A stretch of DNA of 64,000 nucleotides from Paracoccaceae bacterium (GCA_019454225.1 CP075370.1:248001-312000), one strand, 5' to 3'; positions 1 through 9,388 are shown, counted from the first letter of the stretch. Notes: a model not told the origin generated them from the sequence alone. Made by a program: numbers and translations.

Positions 1-651
1 GTCTATCATGACATGGTCGAGACCGCTGTCCGTGCCCTGGAAGGGACGGCAATCCCGGTGGCCGCGGTCTCGACGGGTTTTCCGGCCGGGTTGTCCCCCT
101 ATCGTCTGCGGCTCGCCGAGATCGGCGAGAGCGTGAAGGCGGGCGCCCGAGAGATCGACATCGTGATCTCGCGCCGCCATGTGCTGACACAGAACTGGCA
201 TGCTCTCTACGACGAGATGCGTGAAATGCGTGAGGCCTGCGGGTCCGCGCATGTAAAGGCGATCCTGGCAACAGGTGAGCTTGGCACGCTGCGCAATGTG
301 GCCCGCGCCAGCCTGGTGTGCATGATGGGGGGCGCCGATTTCATCAAGACATCAACCGGCAAGGAAGCGGTGAATGCCACGTTGCCGGTCAGCCTGACAA
401 TGATCCGCGCGATCCGCGACTATCAGGACAGGACCGGCATGAAGGTGGGATACAAACCTGCAGGCGGCATAGCCAAGGCAAAGGACGCACTTCTTTACCT
501 TTCACTGATGCGTGATGAACTGGGCCTGCCATGGTGCCAGCCCGACTTGTTCCGCTTCGGCGCATCCAGCCTTCTGGGCGACATCGAACGTCAACTGGAA
601 CATCACCTGACGGGAACCTATTCGGCAGCGCACCGCCATGCGATGGGGTAG
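1..651 (+). CDS. deoC: Deoxyribose-phosphate aldolase, 5' end cut off by the window
   Basis: Cleaves 2-deoxyribose-5-phosphate to glyceraldehyde-3-phosphate and acetaldehyde in deoxynucleoside breakdown. The frame is open from base 1, so the start lies outside the window and about 216 codons remain. The class I aldolase signatures are present: the Schiff-base lysine in FIKTSTGK (around 346-369) and the second active-site lysine in GYKPAGGI (around 448-471). A glycine-rich phosphate-binding end (FGASSLLGDI) follows. The aldehyde dehydrogenase gene begins 81 bp downstream on the same strand and could oxidise the acetaldehyde product; the pairing supports both calls. The conserved active site leaves little doubt about the family. 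Confidence 0.95.
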   Translation, partial: VYHDMVETAVRALEGTAIPVAAVSTGFPAGLSPYRLRLAEIGESVKAGAREIDIVISRRHVLTQNWHALYDEMREMREACGSAHVKAILATGELGTLRNVARASLVCMMGGADFIKTSTGKEAVNATLPVSLTMIRAIRDYQDRTGMKVGYKPAGGIAKAKDALLYLSLMRDELGLPWCQPDLFRFGASSLLGDIERQLEHHLTGTYSAAHRHAMG

Positions 652-732
652 CGTCCGACCCGGGCCGACTTCGGAGGTTGCCGGACCGCGCAAGAGTTCT
701 CAGCCAAGACATGACAGCGAGACGGGGCCGAC

Positions 733-3069
733 ATGACGATCCGCGACATCTTCGACAGCCTGGCCTACGGTCCCGCCCCCGAAGGCGCGACCGAGGCAAT
801 GGCCTGGCTGGACCGTCATGGCCGCCGTTTCGGCCACTGGATCGATGGCGCGTTCACGGCACCGGGCGACACCTTCGCCACCCGGAACCCTGCGACGGGA
901 ACCGACCTTGCCGAGGTGACGCAGGGCACCGTTGACGATGTCGGCCGCGCAGTGGCGGCAGCCCGCCGCGCCCAGCCGAAATGGGCGCGTCTCGCTCCGC
1001 ATGCCCGTGCAAGATATCTGTACGCCCTGGGTCGGCTGGTGCAGAAGCACAGCCGCCTTCTTGCCGTTCTGGAAACGCTGGACAACGGCAAGCCCATCCG
1101 CGAAAGCCGCGACATCGACGTGCCGCTTGTCGCACGGCATTTCGGATACCACGCAGGCATGGCGCAGCTTCTGCCGGACGCTTTCCGGGGCATGGCGCCG
1201 CATGGTGTCTGCGCGGCTGTGATACCCTGGAACTTTCCGCTTCTGATGCTGGCCTGGAAGGTCGCGCCCGCATTAGCCGCCGGCAACACAGTCGTCCTGA
1301 AGCCTGCTGAGTGGACACCGCTGACGGCCCTTCTGTTCGCCGAAATGAGCCGAGAGGCCGGGTTGCCGAAGGGTGTGCTGAACATCGTCACGGGTGACGG
1401 CGCGACGGGTGCGGAACTGGTCAACGCGCCGGTGGACAAGGTCGCCTTTACGGGCTCGACCGATGTCGGGCGCCTGATCCGCGCGGCTACAGCCGGAACA
1501 GGCAAGGCCCTCACGCTCGAACTGGGTGGCAAGTCGCCCTACATCGTTTTCGATGACGCCGATCTCGACTCGGCAGTCGAGGGACTGGTGGACGCGATCT
1601 GGTTCAACGGCGGCCAGGTCTGCTGCGCGGGTTCGCGCCTTCTGGTTCAGGAAGGGGTCGCGGAACGTTTCCACCTCAAGCTGAGACGCCGCATGGACGG
1701 CCTGCGCATCGGCGATCCGCTGGACAAGTGCATCGACGTCGGCGCGGTTGTTCACCTCGAACAGCGGGCGCGCATCGCAGCGATGGTCGATGCCAATTCG
1801 GAAGGTGAGACCCATCGGGCCACCGGCACGCTGCCACCGACGGGATGCTACTATCCGCCAACGCTGATCTCCGGCCTGTCGCCTGCCAATCCGCTGATGC
1901 AGGAAGAGATATTCGGCCCGGTGCTGGTATCCTCGACCTTCCGCACTCCGGAAGAGGCGGTGGCGATGGCCAACAACACACGCTATGGCCTTGCCGCCAG
2001 CATCTGGACCGAGAACGTGAACCTCGCACTCGACATGGCGCCCAAACTTCGGGCGGGCGTCGTCTGGATCAATGCGACAAACCTGTTTGATGCCGCTGCC
2101 GGGTTCGGCGGGGTGAAGGAGTCGGGTTTCGGCCGCGAGGGCGGATGGGAAGGCATGCTCGCGTACCTGCGCCCCGGCGCCAGTACAAAGCCGTTGAAGC
2201 CCCTGGCCGCCGCACCCGAACCGCGTGACCCGCAGACACCCACGATGGATCGCACCGCAAAGCTGTTCGTCGGGGGAAAGCAGGTCCGGCCTGATGGCGG
2301 ACATTCACGTGCGATCTGGTCGCCGCGCGGCAGGCTTCTGGGTCACGCAGGCATTGGCAACCGCAAGGACATCCGGAACGCTGTCGAGGCCGCACAGGCG
2401 GCCAAGGGTTGGGCCAGAGCCACAGCCTGGAATCGTGCGCAGGTGCTGTACTACATCGCCGAGAACCTCTCTGCCCGGGCCGACGAGTTTGCAGCGCGCC
2501 TGTCGGATCTGACGGGACGACAGGGAAGGGCCGAGGTGGACGCCGCTATCGAACACCTGTTCACATTTGCAGCCCTTGCCGACAAGTTCGATGGTGCAGC
2601 CCGCGCAGTGCCCATGCGCGGCATGGCGCTTGCCCTGAACGAACCGGCGGGCGTCATCGGCATTGTCGCGCCCGACGATGCGCCGCTGCTGGGACTGGTG
2701 GCTCTGGTCGCGCCCGCGATCGCGATGGGCAATACCGTGGTGGCCGTGCCATCGGAACCGTTCCCACTGGCGGCGACGGACCTCTATCAGGTCCTTGAAA
2801 CCTCGGATGTGCCGCCGGGCGTTGTGAACATCATCACGGGACGGCATTCTGAGCTCGCCGATACGCTGGCGCGGCACCTCGATGTCGACGCGGTCTGGTG
2901 CTTTTCGTCGACGGACCTGTCAGGCACGGTCGAACGGCATGCCGCCGGCAACCTGAAGCGAACCTGGGTCAACAACGGTCGGTCAACGGACTGGGCCGCC
3001 CTCGACCCCCGTATTGCATTGCGGCAGGCGACGGCCGTCAAGACGGTGTGGGTGCCCTACGGTGAATAG
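733..3069 (+). CDS. Two-domain aldehyde dehydrogenase with a degenerate second domain
   Basis: NAD(P)-dependent aldehyde dehydrogenase of 778 residues, well above the usual 480-500. Domain 1 (about residues 30-480) is complete: the nucleotide-binding FTGSTDVG near 238, the general-base glutamate in LELGGKSP (E263), and the nucleophile in FNGGQVCCAG (C297). Domain 2 (about 510-778) repeats only the N-terminal, cofactor-binding half of the fold (NEPAGVIGIVAPDD, GVVNIITG) and stops before any GQxC active-site loop, so it should not be catalytic by itself. Following deoC suggests acetaldehyde as substrate, which is an inference. Its stop lies only 3 bp from the convergent ccoS stop. The family is certain, the substrate is not. 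Confidence 0.9.
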   Translation: MTIRDIFDSLAYGPAPEGATEAMAWLDRHGRRFGHWIDGAFTAPGDTFATRNPATGTDLAEVTQGTVDDVGRAVAAARRAQPKWARLAPHARARYLYALGRLVQKHSRLLAVLETLDNGKPIRESRDIDVPLVARHFGYHAGMAQLLPDAFRGMAPHGVCAAVIPWNFPLLMLAWKVAPALAAGNTVVLKPAEWTPLTALLFAEMSREAGLPKGVLNIVTGDGATGAELVNAPVDKVAFTGSTDVGRLIRAATAGTGKALTLELGGKSPYIVFDDADLDSAVEGLVDAIWFNGGQVCCAGSRLLVQEGVAERFHLKLRRRMDGLRIGDPLDKCIDVGAVVHLEQRARIAAMVDANSEGETHRATGTLPPTGCYYPPTLISGLSPANPLMQEEIFGPVLVSSTFRTPEEAVAMANNTRYGLAASIWTENVNLALDMAPKLRAGVVWINATNLFDAAAGFGGVKESGFGREGGWEGMLAYLRPGASTKPLKPLAAAPEPRDPQTPTMDRTAKLFVGGKQVRPDGGHSRAIWSPRGRLLGHAGIGNRKDIRNAVEAAQAAKGWARATAWNRAQVLYYIAENLSARADEFAARLSDLTGRQGRAEVDAAIEHLFTFAALADKFDGAARAVPMRGMALALNEPAGVIGIVAPDDAPLLGLVALVAPAIAMGNTVVAVPSEPFPLAATDLYQVLETSDVPPGVVNIITGRHSELADTLARHLDVDAVWCFSSTDLSGTVERHAAGNLKRTWVNNGRSTDWAALDPRIALRQATAVKTVWVPYGE

Positions 3070-3072
3070 GTG

Positions 3073-3231
3073 TTACTGTTTGGGTTTGTCGTCGTAGTCC
3101 GTCCGCAGGATCCGGTGCGCGTTGCCGTCAGGATCATCGAACTGGCCCTTGCGCAGGGCCCAGAAGAACGCGGCGAGCCCCACTCCGCCCAGGAAGAGTG
3201 ACACGGGGATCAGGATCGTGAGAATCTCCAT
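3073..3231 (-). CDS. ccoS: cbb3 oxidase maturation protein CcoS
   Basis: A 52-residue protein, too short for most ORF cut-offs. It begins MEILTILIPVSLFLGG, forms one N-terminal transmembrane helix (about residues 4-25), and continues FFWALRKGQFDDPDG, the usual CcoS/FixS pattern of a helix followed by a short acidic tail. CcoS is needed for cofactor assembly in cbb3-type cytochrome c oxidase. The ATG shares its A (3231) with the TGA of ccoI, so translation is coupled, and it is the last gene of ccoGHIS. Confidence 0.93.
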   Translation of the reverse strand: MEILTILIPVSLFLGGVGLAAFFWALRKGQFDDPDGNAHRILRTDYDDKPKQ

Positions 3232-5429
3232 CAGCGCAGCCTCAGCGCGTTCAGCGAGACGGTGATGGACGACAACGACATCGCAAGGGCTGCCAGCAGC
3301 GGCGTCGCCAGCCCGATCAGAGCCACCGGCACCGCGACCACGTTATAGGCTGCCGAGAGCGCAAAGTTTTCGCGGATGCGACGAACCGATTGGCGCGCGA
3401 TGCGCAGCGCGTCAGAGATCGGCGCCAGATCGCGGCCAAGAAGTACGATGTCCGACGCGGTCCGTGCCGCGTCGAGCGCCGAGGCGGGCGAAATCGAGAC
3501 ATGGGCGAGTGCAAGCGCGCCCGTGTCGTTCAGACCATCGCCCACCATCAGCACCCGTGCCCCGGCATCGCGCAACGCGGCGACAAACGCTGCTTTCTCG
3601 GCCGGCAGGATGCCCGCGTGCCACTCGCGAATGCCCAGTCGTTCGGCGAGATCGGCGACAGGCCCCGATGCATCGCCCGAAAGCAGCACCACACGCATGC
3701 CCTGCTTCAGCAACCCGGCCACGACGGCCTCGGCGCCCGGGCGCAGGCGATCCGCAAACGCGATTGCGTGCGGTGTCCGGTCACCAAGGCAAAGGTAGGT
3801 CGCAGTCACGCCGATGGGGGTGCCCCCGCACCACTCGGCACGGCCAAGCCGAACCCTCCGTCCGGCCCATACCCCCTCGATCCCGTGGCCGGGAACCTCG
3901 CGCAGGTCCGCCACGGTCACCGGCGGCACGCCGGCCCGACGGGCCGCCGCGGCAAGCGCCACGGCAAGCGGATGCGATGACCCCGCGGCCAGCGCGGCGG
4001 CGATTGCAAGCTCTTGCTGCGGCAGATCCGACAGGCCCAGCGGTTCGGGCGCGCCCATGGTCAGCGTTCCGGTCTTGTCGAACACCACGGTATCGACCTC
4101 GGCAAGCCGCTCAAGCGCCGTGCCATGCTTGATGAGCAGGCCCTTGCGGAACAGCTTGCCGGAAGCCGCCGTGATCACGGCGGGCACTGCCAACCCAAGG
4201 GCACAGGGGCAGGTAATGATCAGGACGGCTGCCGAGATGTTCACGGCAATGCGCACATCACCCCCGGTCAGCCACAGCCACGCGCCGAATGCCGAGAAGC
4301 TGACCAGATGCACCAGCGGCGAATAGGCCCGCGCCGCGCGTTCGGCAAGCGAGGTGTATCGCGTGCGGGCGGCCTCGGCCACCGCCACAAGATCGGCCAT
4401 GCGATGCAGCGAACTGTCACGACCTGCCGCCACGACACGCACAACCAGCGGTCCGGTCAGGTTCACCTCTCCCGCTGCCACAGCCATGCCGGGCCCGGCA
4501 AATGCGGGAAGGCTTTCGCCGGTCAGGAGCGAGCGGTCCAGCTCGGACGTGCCGCCTTCGACAACACCGTCCACCGGCATCCTGCCGCCGGGTCGCACCC
4601 TGATCAGATCGCCTATCGAAAGCTCCGCCACAGGTGTCTCAACCTCCGACCCGTCACGCAGCATCATGGCGCGCGGCACCTCAAGCGCCGCGAGTTCCTC
4701 CGCCGCCGACCGGGCCACGGCGCGGGTGCGGTGATCGAGATACCGCCCGCCCAGCAGAAAGAACGTCAGCATCACCGCAGCGTCGAAATAGGCGTGGTGG
4801 CCAGAGTGGATGGTCTCGTAGAGCGAGATCGACGAGGCAAGGATGATTGCGAGCGATATCGGCACATCCATGCCAAGCCGCCAGACCTTCAGCGAAGCCC
4901 ATGCCGAACGAAAGAACGGCTGGCCTGCAAAGACGACCGTCGGCAGCGCGATGGCGGCGGATATCCAGTGGAACATGTCGCGGGTCGCGTCCTCGGCCCC
5001 GGACCAGACCGCGACGGACAGCAGCATGACGTTCATCATGGCGAAGAATGCCACGCCCATGCGCATCAGCAGATCGCGACCCTGACGGTCGGTCTCGGTG
5101 GCGCTCAGCAGCCCCGCGTCAAGCTCATGCGCCTCGTACCCGAGGTCAGCGATCGCCGCGATCAGCGAGGCAGGGGTCACACCTGCGTCGGCGTCGACGC
5201 TGACCCGCTTCATGCTCAGGTTCACGCGGGCCGATCGGATACCGGGCAGCGCCTCAAGACCGGGTTCCAGCGTCTGGATGCAGGCTGCGCAGTGCACGGC
5301 CGGCAGAGAGAAAACCATGCGGCCCGCCGCAGCGTAGGCGTGTGCCTGCCGTTCGGCCAGCGGCGAAGCCGCACAGGCCGGGCAGGCACTGAGACCGCCG
5401 CCTACGCCGATGTCTTCTGCCAGCGTCAT
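3231..5429 (-). CDS. ccoI: Copper-translocating P1B-type ATPase of the cbb3 assembly operon
   Basis: Copper-exporting P1B ATPase that supplies copper for the CuB site of cbb3 oxidase. Features in order: an N-terminal CPAC pair (about residues 16-19), a heavy-metal-associated domain with CAAC (47-50), a run of transmembrane helices, the ion-site motif TCPCALGL, the phosphorylation motif DKTGTLT, and the hinge motif GDGLNDTGAL. I chose the ATG at 5429, one base after the ccoH stop, giving 732 residues; a GTG at 5444 inside ccoH is possible but less likely. Gene order ccoG-H-I-S supports ccoI over a general copper-efflux copA. Confidence 0.95.
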   Translation of the reverse strand: MTLAEDIGVGGGLSACPACAASPLAERQAHAYAAAGRMVFSLPAVHCAACIQTLEPGLEALPGIRSARVNLSMKRVSVDADAGVTPASLIAAIADLGYEAHELDAGLLSATETDRQGRDLLMRMGVAFFAMMNVMLLSVAVWSGAEDATRDMFHWISAAIALPTVVFAGQPFFRSAWASLKVWRLGMDVPISLAIILASSISLYETIHSGHHAYFDAAVMLTFFLLGGRYLDHRTRAVARSAAEELAALEVPRAMMLRDGSEVETPVAELSIGDLIRVRPGGRMPVDGVVEGGTSELDRSLLTGESLPAFAGPGMAVAAGEVNLTGPLVVRVVAAGRDSSLHRMADLVAVAEAARTRYTSLAERAARAYSPLVHLVSFSAFGAWLWLTGGDVRIAVNISAAVLIITCPCALGLAVPAVITAASGKLFRKGLLIKHGTALERLAEVDTVVFDKTGTLTMGAPEPLGLSDLPQQELAIAAALAAGSSHPLAVALAAAARRAGVPPVTVADLREVPGHGIEGVWAGRRVRLGRAEWCGGTPIGVTATYLCLGDRTPHAIAFADRLRPGAEAVVAGLLKQGMRVVLLSGDASGPVADLAERLGIREWHAGILPAEKAAFVAALRDAGARVLMVGDGLNDTGALALAHVSISPASALDAARTASDIVLLGRDLAPISDALRIARQSVRRIRENFALSAAYNVVAVPVALIGLATPLLAALAMSLSSITVSLNALRLR

Positions 5430-5430
5430 G

Positions 5431-5892
5431 TCAGCCCCGCACACTCAGCGACAGGCGCTGACGGAATGCGGTTCCGTCTTCGGCCAGCGCCTCGACCCGA
5501 ACCAGCCATTTGCCCGGCGCCAGGGGCAGATCGGCGTGGAATGCGCCCCCTTCACGCTGGAAGGCGGGGATCACGTCGTCGCGGGCCTCTGTCGCCCGAC
5601 CGACCAGTACACTGAGCCCGGCAACCGGTGCGGGCAGACCGCCCGAATCCGTGAATCGGAGCGTCAGTACCCCCTCGCGGTATTCCTGTGTCAGGCGCCA
5701 GCCAAGCGCGATCTGGGCGTCCCGCGCGGCGTTCCAGCCCTGACTGGCGACATAGGAATTCTTGACCTCGATCCCGGGGAAGGTGCTGACTGCCTTCCAG
5801 GCCATGACAAGGTTGACGCCCACGATCACGGCGAATGCCCCGACCGTGATCACCGCCACATGGCGCCCCGTCAGCTTGCCCGTGTCAGCCAT
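5431..5892 (-). CDS. ccoH: cbb3 oxidase assembly protein CcoH (FixH family)
   Basis: A 153-residue FixH-family membrane protein needed for stable assembly of cbb3 oxidase. One N-terminal transmembrane helix (about residues 10-32, HVAVITVGAFAVIVGVNLVM) is followed by a periplasmic domain with the family-typical NSYVASQGWNAARD stretch and a C-terminal beta-rich region. I chose the ATG at 5892, one base past the ccoG stop; an upstream start at 5949 would overlap ccoG by 56 bp. It is flanked by ccoG and ccoI with almost no spacing, so one transcript is expected. Confidence 0.93.
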   Translation of the reverse strand: MADTGKLTGRHVAVITVGAFAVIVGVNLVMAWKAVSTFPGIEVKNSYVASQGWNAARDAQIALGWRLTQEYREGVLTLRFTDSGGLPAPVAGLSVLVGRATEARDDVIPAFQREGGAFHADLPLAPGKWLVRVEALAEDGTAFRQRLSLSVRG

Positions 5893-5893
5893 C

Positions 5894-7327
5894 TCAGTTC
5901 CCCCGTCCGTTGAAGATGGTGTCATGATGCACCCGATCCGTCGATCCAAGATCCTCGATCCACAGGCGCAAGGTGGTACGCGGTGCGCTTGCCGCCGGAT
6001 CGTTCGGCCGGGCGATCACATAGACACGCTGTGTCTTGGTTTCGTTCGCGGGGACCAGAACCTTGAGCTCATCGGTGCCCTCAAGCGCGATTCGCAGTAC
6101 CTCGTCCGACGTCAGCGAGATGTGGAAATACCGGTCGTCGCCGTGCTTGTTGCGCAGACGCAGATCATAGGTGTTGCGGACCGACCCATCGGACAACACG
6201 ACATGGGTCGGATTGCGGACCGGTGTCACGTTCACGTCAATTTCCGTGCGCAGGAACAGTGCCACCACGAGGCCCAGTCCGACCCCCGCCCACAGCACAG
6301 TGTAGATGACGGTGCGCAGGCGAAAGACATGCTTCCAGACGGACTTGGGCTGGGCGCCTGCGCGTTCCGCCGTCTCGTCCGTCAGCGCCAGATAGTCGAT
6401 CAGGCCACGTGGCTTGCCGATCCGGTCCATGACGTCGTTGCAGGCATCGATGCACAGTGCGCAAGTGATGCAGGCCAGCTGCTGACCGTTGCGTATGTCG
6501 ATCCCCATCGGGCAGACGTTGACGCAGGCCATGCAGTCGATGCAGTCGCCCTGGGCTGTGTCCGGCGCGGCCTGCCCTTTCTTCAGCTTGCCGCGCGGCT
6601 CGCCCCGCCACTCACGATAGGCAACGGTGATCGTATCTTCGTCCATCATGGCGGCCTGGATGCGCGGCCAGGGGCATGCATAGATACAGACCTGTTCGCG
6701 GAAGAAGCCACCGAACAGGAAGGTGGTCAGCGTCAGGATTCCCATCGTGGTGTACGCGATCGGATGCGCGGCGCCCGTGACGAGGTCCCGAGCCAGCGTT
6801 GGCGCATCCGTGAAATAGAACACCCAGGCCCCACCCGTCGCCAGCCCGATCAACAGCCAGACGGTCCACTTCAGCCCATATTTCCGGACCTTCTCGGCAT
6901 TCCATTTCTGATGGAAAAGCCGCAGCCGGGCATTGCGGTCGCCCTCGATCCAGCGTTCAACCAGGATGAACAGGTCGGTCCAGACCGTCTGCGGGCAGGC
7001 ATAACCGCACCAGACCCGCCCCGCCGCCGACGTGAACAGGAACAGCCCGAGCCCTGCCATGATCAGAAGGCCGGCCACGAAATAGAACTCGTGAGGCCAG
7101 ATCTCGACCATGAAGAAGAAGAAACGACGATGCGCCATGTCAACCAGAACGGCCTGGTCCGGCAGGTTCGGCCCGCGATCCCATCGGATCCATGGCGTCA
7201 GATAGTAGATACCCAGAGTGATACCCATCAGCCACCACTTCAACGTGCGAAAGCTGCCCTTCACCCGTCTGGGAAAGATCGGCTCACGCTTCGCGTAGAG
7301 TTGGTCGGACTGGCTATCGGTGGGCAC
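5894..7327 (-). CDS. ccoG: Cu(II) reductase / cbb3 oxidase accessory protein CcoG
   Basis: Membrane-bound polyferredoxin of the FixG/CcoG family, reported in other species to reduce Cu(II) during cbb3 assembly. It has several transmembrane helices, the early motif WCGYACPQTVW, and two ferredoxin-type clusters (CIDCMACVNVCPMGID and CITCALCIDACND). A soluble C-terminal Ig-like domain ends the protein. I chose the GTG at 7327: it has CGGAG about 8 bases upstream and lies about 63 bp from the centre of the FNR box at 7384-7397, leaving a short leader. A TTG at 7348 would add 7 residues, but it lies at the start site predicted from that box. First gene of ccoGHIS. Confidence 0.93.
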   Translation of the reverse strand: MPTDSQSDQLYAKREPIFPRRVKGSFRTLKWWLMGITLGIYYLTPWIRWDRGPNLPDQAVLVDMAHRRFFFFMVEIWPHEFYFVAGLLIMAGLGLFLFTSAAGRVWCGYACPQTVWTDLFILVERWIEGDRNARLRLFHQKWNAEKVRKYGLKWTVWLLIGLATGGAWVFYFTDAPTLARDLVTGAAHPIAYTTMGILTLTTFLFGGFFREQVCIYACPWPRIQAAMMDEDTITVAYREWRGEPRGKLKKGQAAPDTAQGDCIDCMACVNVCPMGIDIRNGQQLACITCALCIDACNDVMDRIGKPRGLIDYLALTDETAERAGAQPKSVWKHVFRLRTVIYTVLWAGVGLGLVVALFLRTEIDVNVTPVRNPTHVVLSDGSVRNTYDLRLRNKHGDDRYFHISLTSDEVLRIALEGTDELKVLVPANETKTQRVYVIARPNDPAASAPRTTLRLWIEDLGSTDRVHHDTIFNGRGN

Positions 7328-7383
7328 AGCGGGACTCCGGGGATTCAATCTACCCTAGATTGGGTGAACTAGGCCGGATGGCA

Positions 7384-7397
7384 TTGACCTGCATCAA
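7384..7397 (-). promoter_or_regulatory. FNR-type box upstream of ccoGHIS
   Basis: TTGACCTGCATCAA on the + strand matches the FNR consensus TTGAY-N4-RTCAA at every fixed position. Its centre (7390.5) is about 63 bp ahead of the chosen ccoG GTG. With a class II activator position of -41.5, transcription would begin near 7349. This is the arrangement expected for micro-oxic induction of cbb3 assembly genes by FnrL-like proteins. Confidence 0.85.
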
Positions 7398-7470
7398 ACC
7401 GGCATCGTTGGTGCACCTTTTGCCATGCGACATTCCGCGCACATGTCCGGAGCATGCTTCGGAAAGCGAA

Positions 7471-7492
7471 CGTCCGCCGTGGGCGGCGGACG
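7471..7492 (-). terminator. Probable terminator after ccoNOQP
   Basis: A perfect 8-bp stem (CGTCCGCC/GGCGGACG) with a 6-base loop lies about 50 bp beyond the ccoP stop. On the minus strand it is followed by TTCGCTTTCC, a weak T-rich run. A second hairpin (7514-7534, stem CTGCGGC/GCCGCAG) sits just after the ccoP stop. Together they fit the end of the ccoNOQP transcript, upstream of the separate ccoG promoter. Confidence 0.55.
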
Positions 7493-7542
7493 CTGCACTC
7501 CTTCGGACAGAGGCTGCGGCGGGTGCGGCCGCAGGCAAGTTG

Positions 7543-8433
7543 TCACTCTGCGGGCGTATCCTCGCCGCCACCCAGACCATGCACATACACCGCGACCGAG
7601 CGAATGTCGGCCTCGGTCAGCCTCGTATCCCAGTTCGGCATCACACCGAAACGCGAGTAGGTCACAGTCTGCCGGATCTCCGCCTCGCTGCCACCATAAA
7701 GCCAGATCGCGTCATTCAGACGAGGTGCACCCAGGTCACGGTTGCCTTCGCCCGCGTCGCCATGACAGCTTGCACAGTTGTCCGCGAACAGCTGGTTGCC
7801 CGGTTCCGCCAGCGCCGCATCATGTTCCTGGCCCGACATCTGGCGCACGAACTGAACGAGCGACTCGATCTCGTCCTTTTCCAGAAGTTCGCCGAACTTG
7901 GGCATCTCGGAGTAGCGAGCACTGTCGCTCGTCGTGTTGCGGATGCCATAGGAGATGGTGGTGTGGATGTTCTCGATATCACCACCCCACAGCCAGTCGT
8001 CATCCAGCAGGTTCGGATAACCCGAGGCCTGAACACCTGCCGCGCCCGAACCGTGGCACTGTGCGCACCACGTGCGGAACACGGCGGCGCCTGCGTTCTG
8101 CGCGTATCCCAGCAGTTCGGGATCTGCGGCTATCTGGGTCAGTTCCACCTCCTCGACCCGCGCACGGATCGCGGCGTTCGCGTCGCTGAACCGCTGGATC
8201 TCGGCGGCGACATCGGCGCGGGTGGAATGACCAAGCACGCCTGGCGTTGCCTGTGTCAGCAACGGCCATGCCGGATATGCGATGGTGTAGCCCAGACCCC
8301 AGACGATCGTGGCATAGAAGATGTACAGCCACCACCGTGGCAGCGGGTTGTTGTATTCTTCGATGCCGTCCCAGGTGTGACCCGTGGTTTCCACCTCGCC
8401 GGGCTTCGCTGGCGGCTTCGGATGTGCGCTCAT
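7543..8433 (-). CDS. ccoP: cbb3 oxidase subunit III, diheme cytochrome c
   Basis: Diheme c-type cytochrome subunit that passes electrons to the catalytic core of cbb3 oxidase. The 296 residues show the family N-terminus with [17 protein letters not shown] just before one transmembrane helix (about 33-55). Two CxxCH heme sites follow, CAQCH at 123-127 and CASCH at 220-224, with likely methionine ligands in SEMPKF (M177) and in GVMPNW. Its ATG overlaps the ccoQ stop by 4 bp. It is the last gene of ccoNOQP and precedes two hairpins. Confidence 0.97.
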   Translation of the reverse strand: MSAHPKPPAKPGEVETTGHTWDGIEEYNNPLPRWWLYIFYATIVWGLGYTIAYPAWPLLTQATPGVLGHSTRADVAAEIQRFSDANAAIRARVEEVELTQIAADPELLGYAQNAGAAVFRTWCAQCHGSGAAGVQASGYPNLLDDDWLWGGDIENIHTTISYGIRNTTSDSARYSEMPKFGELLEKDEIESLVQFVRQMSGQEHDAALAEPGNQLFADNCASCHGDAGEGNRDLGAPRLNDAIWLYGGSEAEIRQTVTYSRFGVMPNWDTRLTEADIRSVAVYVHGLGGGEDTPAE

Positions 8434-8621
8434 CTCTGCGCCTCCTTGTCATCGTTGCGGGCTGGCCGCGCGTCGTTGCGGAAGATCTGGTTTGCCGCCT
8501 CGTCGTGCCTGGCACGGCTGCCGGGTCGGAAAGCCCAGACCACGACACCCAGGAACATCGTGAACATCAGAAGAAGCGCCCAGCTGTCCGCGAGTTGCCG
8601 CAGGAAAGTGTAGGTTTCCAT
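8430..8621 (-). CDS. ccoQ: cbb3 oxidase small subunit CcoQ
   Basis: A 63-residue subunit IV (FixQ/CcoQ family) that stabilises the cbb3 complex. It starts [14 protein letters not shown], has one transmembrane helix (about 12-31, [16 protein letters not shown]), and ends in a charged cytoplasmic tail. It begins 9 bp after ccoO and its stop overlaps the ccoP ATG by 4 bp. Position and size make the assignment secure despite the short length. Confidence 0.94.
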   Translation of the reverse strand: METYTFLRQLADSWALLLMFTMFLGVVVWAFRPGSRARHDEAANQIFRNDARPARNDDKEAQR

Positions 8622-8630
8622 GGCAACCCC

Positions 8631-9374
8631 CTACCGGTTCGCGTCGGGGGTGAAGGTCGAGAAGTCGACCATCGTGCCCAGCACCTGAAGATAGGCAATC
8701 AGCGCGTCCATTTCGGTCGTCTGGGGTTGCCCGTCGAAGTTCCGCACGTTCACGGGCGCAAAGAAGGCTTCGGCGCCATAGCGCACCTCAAGCCCGCCAT
8801 CGTCGAGGTCAGGGTTCGCCTGCGCCCGGAAATCGGCGATGGCATTCTGCATCATCTCGTCGCTGTAGGGCGTTCCCAGCAACCGGTGGGTCGACATCAC
8901 GTCGCCGATGTATCGCCCGTCGATGACCCTATCCATCAGGAAGGCATAGGGAGGCATCACCGATTCCGGCACCACCGACTTGGGCGCCATCAGGTGGTCG
9001 CGGTGCCAGTCGTCGGAGTAGCGGTTGCCGACGCGGGCAAGGTCGGGGCCTGTCCGCTTCGAGCCCCACTGGAAGGGCCGGTCGTACATCGACTCGGCCG
9101 CCAGCGAGTAGTGGCCGTAGCGCTCGACCTCGTCGCGCATCGGGCGGATCATCTGGCTGTGGCAGACGTAGCAGCCCTCGCGGATATAGATGTCGCGCCC
9201 CGCCAGTTCGAGCGGCGTGTAGGGGCGGACCCCTTCGACCTTCTCGATCGTGTTCTCGAGGTAGAACAGCGGCGTGATCTGCACCAGCCCGCCGATGGTC
9301 ACCACCAGGAACGACAGCACGAGCAAGAGCGTGGCGTGGGTCTCGATGGCCTTGTGTTTTTCCAGGATCGCCAT
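8631..9374 (-). CDS. ccoO: cbb3 oxidase subunit II, monoheme cytochrome c
   Basis: Membrane-anchored monoheme cytochrome c of cbb3 oxidase, 247 residues. It has an N-terminal transmembrane helix (about 14-35) and the motif [23 protein letters not shown], with heme attachment at C68, C71 and H72. I chose the ATG at 9374 ([11 protein letters not shown]): it follows a strong AAGGGGGG ribosome site and leaves 14 bp from the ccoN stop. A start at 9464 would overlap ccoN by 76 bp and add a non-homologous arginine-rich tail. Confidence 0.97.
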   Translation of the reverse strand: MAILEKHKAIETHATLLLVLSFLVVTIGGLVQITPLFYLENTIEKVEGVRPYTPLELAGRDIYIREGCYVCHSQMIRPMRDEVERYGHYSLAAESMYDRPFQWGSKRTGPDLARVGNRYSDDWHRDHLMAPKSVVPESVMPPYAFLMDRVIDGRYIGDVMSTHRLLGTPYSDEMMQNAIADFRAQANPDLDDGGLEVRYGAEAFFAPVNVRNFDGQPQTTEMDALIAYLQVLGTMVDFSTFTPDANR

Positions 9375-9388
9375 TTCCGCGCCCCCCT

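Noticed and set aside
5429-5444. GTG start that would add five residues to ccoI.
   Set aside because: It overlaps ccoH, while the ATG at 5429 starts one base after the ccoH stop in the pattern of the rest of the operon.
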